This document shows, piece after piece, positions 58,827 through 64,000 of a DNA stretch of 64,000 bases; the stretch's first letter is position 1, and the number at the start of each line of letters is the position of its first letter. Both the position numbers and the translations under genes were made by a program. The notes beneath the pieces were generated by a model. It was not told where the DNA came from and made no database searches. It worked only from the letters and a program-made list of their open reading frames with translations. This DNA comes from Sphingobium cupriresistens (GTDB lineage Bacteria > Pseudomonadota > Alphaproteobacteria > Sphingomonadales > Sphingomonadaceae), in assembly GCF_004152865.1 (NCBI RefSeq), contig NZ_SEOO01000001.1:62001-126000 (forward strand), in the 5' to 3' direction.

Positions 58827-60178
58827 TGGCACGCTCCATCCTGCTGGCGCGCAGCGCCGCCGTCTGCCTTGCCTTGGCGACGCTTGCCGCGCCGGCGCTG
58901 GCGCAAGGCAGCGACCCGCTCGCCAGCCTTTCGCCGGAAAAGAAAGCGTTCCTGTCCGATCCCGCAACGCTGGAACGGTTCGGCCTGACGCCGGAGAAGT
59001 TGCAGATCGCGCTGGCCGGCCGCCCGGCCGCCGACGTCGATGCCTATGCGACCGCGCTGATGGCGGTGGTGGAGGACAGCAAATATAAGGCAGGCCGCGA
59101 TCCCGCGGAAATCGCGCTCAACCCGCAGGCGCGCGGCTGGAACGCCAGCACCACGGTTCGTCCCAAGATGTTCGACAAGCTGGCGCGTGAAGACGGCCCG
59201 TTCAGCCTGAAACGCTATATGTTTCAAAAGGGCGGTATCCCGACCTTTGCTGACGCGCCGGTGGCGATCCGCAAGGAAGATCTGGTCGCGGGCAAGGTGG
59301 AGGTCGCCTTCGTCGGCGTGCCGCTCGACTTCTCGTCGGGCTGGCGTGACGCGAAACATGCGCCGATGGCGCTGCGCGGCATGGATGGCCTGGTCGGAGC
59401 GGATGCCGATGGCGGGGTCGATCCGGGCCTTGTCCTCTCGATCGCCGATTATGGTGACCTGACCCCCGATTATATGGCGCCCGACCGGGGCCTGGACCAT
59501 ATCCGCGCCATGATCGCGGAAATGGCCAGTGTCGGCGTCGTTCCCTTCATCGTCGGCGGCGACCATACGATCATGTTCCCCGATGTCGCCGCGATGGTGG
59601 ACGTCTATGGCGCGGGCAAGGTCGCGCTGGTCCAGTTCGACGCCCATGCCGATGCCGAACTGAACGGCGATCATCTGATTTCCGATAACCAGACGCTGAC
59701 CCGCCTGCTGGAGCAGAATCTGCTCCGCGGGAGCGACGTGACGCTGGTCGGCCTGCATGGCCGCGATGCTGGCCCGGCGACGCAGAAGCGATTGACCGAC
59801 GCAGGCGCGAAGATCGTGCCGACGGCGGCGATCCAGGAAAAAGGCTGGCAGGCGGTCACGACCGATCTGATCGCGGGCCTGAAGACGGGGCCGGAAAATG
59901 TCTTCGTCTCCTTCGACATGAGCGTGCTCGATCCGGGCGATGCGCCCGCGTCCGGTCGCCCGGTGCCGGGCGGCATAACGATGCGGGAGGCCATTCCGAT
60001 GGTCCGCCAGATCTGCGCCCAGACCAAGGTGGTGGGCTTCGACCTGCTCGACGCCGCGCCGATCCTGGACCCGACCTATGTCAGCCGGATGAGCGCCAAC
60101 TACATCCTGCACGCCTGCCTGAGCGGCATCGCGATACGCAAGACGGGCGCGACGTCGGTCCAGACCGCCAAGCGCTGA
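58826..60178 (+). CDS. Secreted ureohydrolase-like protein B with altered metal site
   Basis: 450 residues. Sec signal MARSILLARSAAVCLALATL ending APALAQ. Same extended architecture as A, C and D, but the active site differs. His247 (GGDHT) and Asp272/His274/Asp276 (FDAHAD) remain. The usual Asp-x-Asp reads Asp364-Met-Ser366 (SFDMSVLDP), and the conserved Glu of VExAP is Asp (LLDAAP). It may bind one metal, be inactive, or act as partner subunit of A or C. Precedent: metformin hydrolase, a two-subunit ureohydrolase in which one subunit lacks metal ligands. Confidence 0.85.
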   Translation: MARSILLARSAAVCLALATLAAPALAQGSDPLASLSPEKKAFLSDPATLERFGLTPEKLQIALAGRPAADVDAYATALMAVVEDSKYKAGRDPAEIALNPQARGWNASTTVRPKMFDKLAREDGPFSLKRYMFQKGGIPTFADAPVAIRKEDLVAGKVEVAFVGVPLDFSSGWRDAKHAPMALRGMDGLVGADADGGVDPGLVLSIADYGDLTPDYMAPDRGLDHIRAMIAEMASVGVVPFIVGGDHTIMFPDVAAMVDVYGAGKVALVQFDAHADAELNGDHLISDNQTLTRLLEQNLLRGSDVTLVGLHGRDAGPATQKRLTDAGAKIVPTAAIQEKGWQAVTTDLIAGLKTGPENVFVSFDMSVLDPGDAPASGRPVPGGITMREAIPMVRQICAQTKVVGFDLLDAAPILDPTYVSRMSANYILHACLSGIAIRKTGATSVQTAKR

Positions 60179-60194
60179 ACCAGGGAGAACCGCC

Positions 60195-61667
60195 ATGCCG
60201 TCGATCAATGCGATAAGCGGATGGGGCATGGCGGCGGCCGCGGCGGCCTCCGCCGTGGTGGCGGGCAATGGCTTCGACACGCCCAACCCGCCGCCGCCTT
60301 TGCCGCAGGAAGATATCATGGGAGAACCCAAGCCCATCGAGATTCCCGCCGATGTCATGGCGAAGCTTTCTGGCATTGCACCGGAGAAAGTGGCCCTCAT
60401 CAAGCAGGGGCGCACCGGCCGCTATGTCGAGAAAGATGCATTGTTCGGCCGCATCCGCACCATGCCGGCGACCGAACTGGCCGCCTATATCGATGCGATT
60501 GCGGCGCTCCATGCGCAGGTCGAATTTCAGGAAGGGCGCGACGCCAGGACGATCCCGCTCGACACCCGGTCGGCCTGGTTCAACGCCTGGAAGGCGAAGC
60601 GGCCGCTGGTGATGGACCCCAGGCGCGATGCTGGCCCCATGGACCTGGGCCGTTACATCGGTGGGCGGCGTGGCGGTTTTGCAACCTTTGCGGGCGCGCC
60701 GGTGGCGATGACGCCGGAAGATTTGAAGGCGGGCAAGGTCGATGTCGCGATCGTGGGCGCGCCGCTGGACATGGGATCGGGCTGGCGCAACGCGATCGAC
60801 GGGCCGCGCGCGCTGCGCATGACCGGCGGCGCGGGCGGCAACGACATGTATGCGATGATCAACCCCGGCTCCGTGCTGGAGATCGTCGATTATGGCGACA
60901 TCGCCATCGACCAGAACAGCACCGAACGCTCGGTCGCCCATGTGCGCGAGATGGTGCGCGAAATCGCCCGCACCGGCGCGATCCCGATCGTCATCGGCGG
61001 CGATCATAGTCTGGAATATCCCAATGTCGCGGCGGCGGCGGACGTCCATGGCAAGGGCAATGTCAGCGTCGTCCATTTCGACAGCCATTATGATGTCGGG
61101 CGCAACGGCGTTCACTGGATCACCCACGGCTCGCCCGTCTATCGCGTTCTGCACGAAGGCCATGTCCGGCCGCAGGATTATATCCAGGTCGGCCTGCGCG
61201 CGCGCGGCCCGGATCTCGAAACCTTTGGCTGGATGCGCAACAAGGGGATGCGCTACCACACCATGGTAGAGGTGGAGAAACATGGCTGGGACAAGGTGAT
61301 GGACCGCGCCATCGCCGAAGCGCGCCAGAACGCCAAGAAGCTATGGATCAGCTTCGACGTCGACGTGCTGGACCCCGCTTTCATGCCCGGCACCGGCACG
61401 CCCGTTCCCGGCGGCCTGACGATGCGCGAAGCGCAACCGATCATGCGGCGGCTCTGCGCCGAAAACGACATCGCCGGCATCGATATTGTTGAAGTCGCGC
61501 CCTATCTCGACACCAGCTACAAGACGGCGCTCAACAGCAACTATCTGCTGAACGCCTGCTTGACCGGGATCGCCATGCGCAAGAAGGGCCTGCCGCCCCG
61601 CTACTGGAATCCGGTGTCGTCCGAACATGGGCAGGATGCCTATTACGGTCCGAAAAAGAAATCGTGA
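60195..61667 (+). CDS. Ureohydrolase, long form C
   Basis: 490 residues, very close to A over the catalytic domain and sharing the N-terminal AISGWGMAAAAAASAVVAG segment, again without basic residues, followed by a Pro-rich stretch. Ligands intact: His271, Asp296/His298/Asp300, Asp388/Asp390, Glu433. GGGAGAA six bases before the ATG; 16 bases after gene B. Probably made together with A and B from site 7. Confidence 0.85.
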   Translation: MPSINAISGWGMAAAAAASAVVAGNGFDTPNPPPPLPQEDIMGEPKPIEIPADVMAKLSGIAPEKVALIKQGRTGRYVEKDALFGRIRTMPATELAAYIDAIAALHAQVEFQEGRDARTIPLDTRSAWFNAWKAKRPLVMDPRRDAGPMDLGRYIGGRRGGFATFAGAPVAMTPEDLKAGKVDVAIVGAPLDMGSGWRNAIDGPRALRMTGGAGGNDMYAMINPGSVLEIVDYGDIAIDQNSTERSVAHVREMVREIARTGAIPIVIGGDHSLEYPNVAAAADVHGKGNVSVVHFDSHYDVGRNGVHWITHGSPVYRVLHEGHVRPQDYIQVGLRARGPDLETFGWMRNKGMRYHTMVEVEKHGWDKVMDRAIAEARQNAKKLWISFDVDVLDPAFMPGTGTPVPGGLTMREAQPIMRRLCAENDIAGIDIVEVAPYLDTSYKTALNSNYLLNACLTGIAMRKKGLPPRYWNPVSSEHGQDAYYGPKKKS

Positions 61668-61703
61668 CACTCGTCAAGATTCTGATGGCGGATTGCGCAG
61701 CCG

Positions 61704-61724
61704 CCATACGTCATTTGGGCAATA
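61704..61724 (+). promoter_or_regulatory. Island regulon box, site 8 (quinohemoprotein amine dehydrogenase)
   Basis: Plus-strand CCATACGTCATTTGGGCAAT; CTTAGGCT follows with its TA 38 bases after the box T. About 75 bases before the qhpA start. Confidence 0.65.
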
Positions 61725-61799
61725 GCGCCGTTCGAGCGCCTGCTTAGGCTTCGACATCCGCCCAAGGCAAATGGCTGGGCGCCAAGGGGGACATACAGG

Positions 61800-63527
61800 G
61801 TGAAGCGGCTTCCCGTCACGAAATTTGGCTTGGTTGCGCTCTTTTCCGCGTCGGTCGTGTTCGCCCAGGCGGATGGCGGCCCCGATGGCGCGACGATGAA
61901 GGAGACGGAAGCGGGCATCCCCGTCACCGATCCGCTCGTCACCGAAAAATGCAGCGCCTGCCACACCGCGGACGCCAAGGGCAATCTGTCGCGGATCAGT
62001 TGGGTCCGCACCACGCCGGAGGGCTGGGCGCAGGCGATCAAACGGATGGTGCGCCTGAACGGTCTGGCGATCACGCCGGAAGAAAGCCGGGCGATCGTGA
62101 AGTCGCTCTCCGCCTCGCACGGCCTTGCGCCCGAAGAGGCCCGTCCGGTCATGTATCTGCCCGAAAAGCGGATGCTGGACGAAACGATCATCCCCAACGA
62201 AACCATGCGCGGCGCCTGCGCGAGTTGCCACAGCTATGCCCAGCCCCTGTCCTGGCGCCGGTCGAAGCTGGAATGGAAGACGTTGCAGGACTTGCACGTC
62301 GCCCTCTATTCGCAGGCCGACGCCCAATATCGTCGCCCGGCCGAAGATGCCGAACAGCCTGTCGGACGCGATCCCAAGGACAAGCTGACCCGCGGCGACT
62401 ATGCGCTGACCTATCTGCCCAAGGTCGCGCCGCTGCACACCCCCGAATGGGCCGCCTGGAGCGCGCGCCAGCGCAATCCGCGCCTGGCTGGCGAATGGCT
62501 GGTCGTCGCATCGGTGCCGGGCAAGGGCCGCTATGTCGGCGAACTTACCGTGGCGCCGGGCAAGCAAGCCGACGAATTTACCACCAGCGCGACGCTGCGA
62601 TCCCTGACGGACGGTGGCACGATCGGCCGCACCGGCACTGGCATCGTCTATGCCGGCTATAGCTGGCGCGGGTCGTCCACCGGCGCAGGCGCTGCCAAGC
62701 CCGATGACCTTGGCAGCGCGGCGCGCGAAGCGATGTGGTTCGCGCCCGACCAGCAGAGCGCGCAGGGCCGCTGGTTCTGGGGCGACTATCAGGAATTTGG
62801 CTATGACGTGAAGCTGGTCCGCGCGACCGCCGCGCCCGCGATCCTGGCGGTGACGCCGGGGCCGGTGAAAGCTGGGAGCAAGGGCGTGCAACTGCGCATC
62901 CTGGGCCACAACTTGCCCGCTTCGCCCAGCGCCGCCGATATCGATCTGGGCGCAGGCGTGACGGTCGCCAGAATCGTGTCGGCCAGCCCCAAGGAACTGG
63001 TCGTCACCGCCGATGTCGCACCCGGCGCATCGTCCGGTCAGCGCGACGTCGCGATCGCCGGCGCGGTGCTGGAGCAGGCCTTCCCGGTATTCCACAAGAT
63101 CGACTATATCAAGGCGACGCCTGAAACCGCGCTGTCGCGGCTGGGCGGCATCAAATTCCCCAAAGGCTATCAGCAGTTCGAGGCGATCGGCTACGAAAAC
63201 GGCCTCGACGGCAAGCCTAACACGCCCGACGACATCGCCGTTGGGCCGGTTGCCGCCGAGTGGGCGATGCAGGAATTCCTGTCGGTCTATTATGACGACG
63301 ACACCAAATATGTCGGGGCGCTCAGCCCCACCGCCTTCTTCACCCCCGCCGAGGAAGGGCCGAACCCGGCCCGCCGCTTTGGCCGCAACAATTATGGCGA
63401 AGTCTGGGTCGTCGCGACCGCCAAGACGGAAAAGGACAAGTTCGGCAAACCGCTGAGCGCCCGATCCTACATGGTGGTGACGGTGCCCGCCTATCAGAAA
63501 TGGGATCAGCCGGAGGTGTCGCGATGA
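61800..63527 (+). CDS. qhpA: Quinohemoprotein amine dehydrogenase alpha subunit
   Basis: 575 residues, GTG start. Signal peptide (VTKFGLVALFSASVVFAQA). Two c-type heme motifs: CSACH (51-55) and CASCH (140-144). Later beta-rich domains include an IPT/TIG-like part (AILAVTPGPVKAGSKGVQLRILGHNL) and the ending GEVWVVATAKTEKD. This matches the diheme alpha subunit that takes electrons from the CTQ-containing gamma subunit when primary amines are oxidised to aldehydes in the periplasm. Overlaps qhpD by four bases. Confidence 0.9.
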   Translation: MKRLPVTKFGLVALFSASVVFAQADGGPDGATMKETEAGIPVTDPLVTEKCSACHTADAKGNLSRISWVRTTPEGWAQAIKRMVRLNGLAITPEESRAIVKSLSASHGLAPEEARPVMYLPEKRMLDETIIPNETMRGACASCHSYAQPLSWRRSKLEWKTLQDLHVALYSQADAQYRRPAEDAEQPVGRDPKDKLTRGDYALTYLPKVAPLHTPEWAAWSARQRNPRLAGEWLVVASVPGKGRYVGELTVAPGKQADEFTTSATLRSLTDGGTIGRTGTGIVYAGYSWRGSSTGAGAAKPDDLGSAAREAMWFAPDQQSAQGRWFWGDYQEFGYDVKLVRATAAPAILAVTPGPVKAGSKGVQLRILGHNLPASPSAADIDLGAGVTVARIVSASPKELVVTADVAPGASSGQRDVAIAGAVLEQAFPVFHKIDYIKATPETALSRLGGIKFPKGYQQFEAIGYENGLDGKPNTPDDIAVGPVAAEWAMQEFLSVYYDDDTKYVGALSPTAFFTPAEEGPNPARRFGRNNYGEVWVVATAKTEKDKFGKPLSARSYMVVTVPAYQKWDQPEVSR

Positions 63528-64000
63528 CCGTCATGCAGGCGCCCGCCTATCGCCGGGCCGAATATCACGGCTTCCAGGCGGGCGGCGGCCACTTCGTCTA
63601 TCTGGTCAGCGCGGGCGCGATCTTCGAGATCGACGCGGATGTCCGCGCGGTGTTGACCCGGTTGGATGGACAGGAACTGTCCCATGCTGCGCTGGTGCGC
63701 GAATTGTCGAGCGACGGGACCGATCCGGCCGATGCCGAAGCGCTGGTGCGCGAACTGCGCGCCGCCCGCCTGATCCAGCTTGGCGCAGCCGCCCCGGTTA
63801 TGCCGCAGGCGCCACCGGCCGATTTTCCGCTCCAGGCGCTAGTGCTGAACGTCACCAACCAGTGCAATCTGGCCTGCACCTATTGCTATGAATTCGGCGC
63901 GGACAAGATCGCGACGCCTGCGGGCAAGCCCAAATATATGACGTTGGAAACGGCGCAGGCTTCGGTCGACCTGCTCATCAGAGAAGCGGTTGGGCGCAAA
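63524..64000 (+). CDS. qhpD: Radical SAM maturase QhpD, N-terminal part (cut by window end)
   Basis: First 159 codons. N-terminal ~100 residues resemble a peptide-recognition region (AEYHGFQAGGGHFVYLVSAGAIFEIDADV). The radical SAM cluster motif follows: NVTNQCNLACTYCYEFGADK (C-x3-C-x2-C). QhpD forms the thioether crosslinks in the gamma subunit. The gamma (qhpC) and beta (qhpB) genes are expected just beyond base 64000. Confidence 0.88.
   Translation, partial: MTVMQAPAYRRAEYHGFQAGGGHFVYLVSAGAIFEIDADVRAVLTRLDGQELSHAALVRELSSDGTDPADAEALVRELRAARLIQLGAAAPVMPQAPPADFPLQALVLNVTNQCNLACTYCYEFGADKIATPAGKPKYMTLETAQASVDLLIREAVGRK

Noticed and set aside
58826-60178. Gene B as a decaying pseudogene
   Set aside because: The frame is open for 450 codons, with signal peptide, start-stop coupling to A and conserved fold motifs. 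Loss of one metal ligand alone does not show decay, so it is reported as a divergent member.
58808-60415. A 535-codon minus-strand open frame across ureohydrolase B
   Set aside because: Shadow of the conserved plus-strand gene; no ribosome site and no recognisable motif.

Overview
Organism. The window is GC-rich and densely coded, with many 1 to 11 base gene overlaps. It looks like an alphaproteobacterial chromosome, most likely a sphingomonad (Sphingobium or Sphingomonas type). That view rests on the mix of gene families: TonB receptor, HPr-rel-A genes, lptFG, an erpA/xth pair and CsbD. No 16S or marker search could be run. I found no tRNA, rRNA, insertion sequence, phage or CRISPR.

Layout, 1-34 kb (mostly core). 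A phosphate-starvation operon read leftwards (phoR, pstS, pstC cut by the window edge). An envelope/sugar locus (Tat-type protein, glycosyltransferase, PqqD-like protein, HprK-related kinase A, nucleotidyltransferase). A bdcR/bdcA pair, a secreted M20 hydrolase and three very small genes. A bdhA-patatin operon, then a zinc metallopeptidase, glnE-bcp-DUF455, an M23 peptidase, erpA, xth, a DUF2239 gene, a diacylglycerol kinase-like gene, a DUF2141 gene, lptF-lptG, a desaturase, an acyltransferase-like gene, csbD and an AGCS symporter. It ends with the tightly overlapped run glmM-DUF1272-thiD-rnhB.

Layout, 34-64 kb (an apparent nitrogen-scavenging island). A cytoplasmic agmatinase-family enzyme with its permease and a divergent Ldh-family reductase. 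A complete urease operon (ureDABCEFG) that runs into a permease-histidine kinase fusion and a LuxR-type response regulator. A secreted ureohydrolase. A MauD-like thioredoxin, then a periplasmic molybdenum hydroxylase pair. A PpiC-HupE/UreJ-sulfotransferase operon and a TonB receptor. Three tandem ureohydrolase paralogues. Finally a quinohemoprotein amine dehydrogenase locus (qhpA and the start of qhpD), cut by the window end.

How it may work together (inference). A guanidino compound crosses the outer membrane through the TonB receptor. Extracytoplasmic ureohydrolases split it into urea and an amine. The amine is oxidised in the periplasm by the quinohemoprotein amine dehydrogenase, and the aldehyde possibly by the Mo-hydroxylase. 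Urea enters the cytoplasm and feeds urease. Eight copies of one motif (core TACGTCANNYGCCCYAT) lie before the transcription units of this island. In six of them a TA-containing -10-like element follows 38-41 bases downstream, so the island looks like one regulon, probably controlled by the kinase/regulator pair embedded in the urease operon. One of the four long ureohydrolases has lost a metal-binding aspartate and may be a non-catalytic partner subunit.
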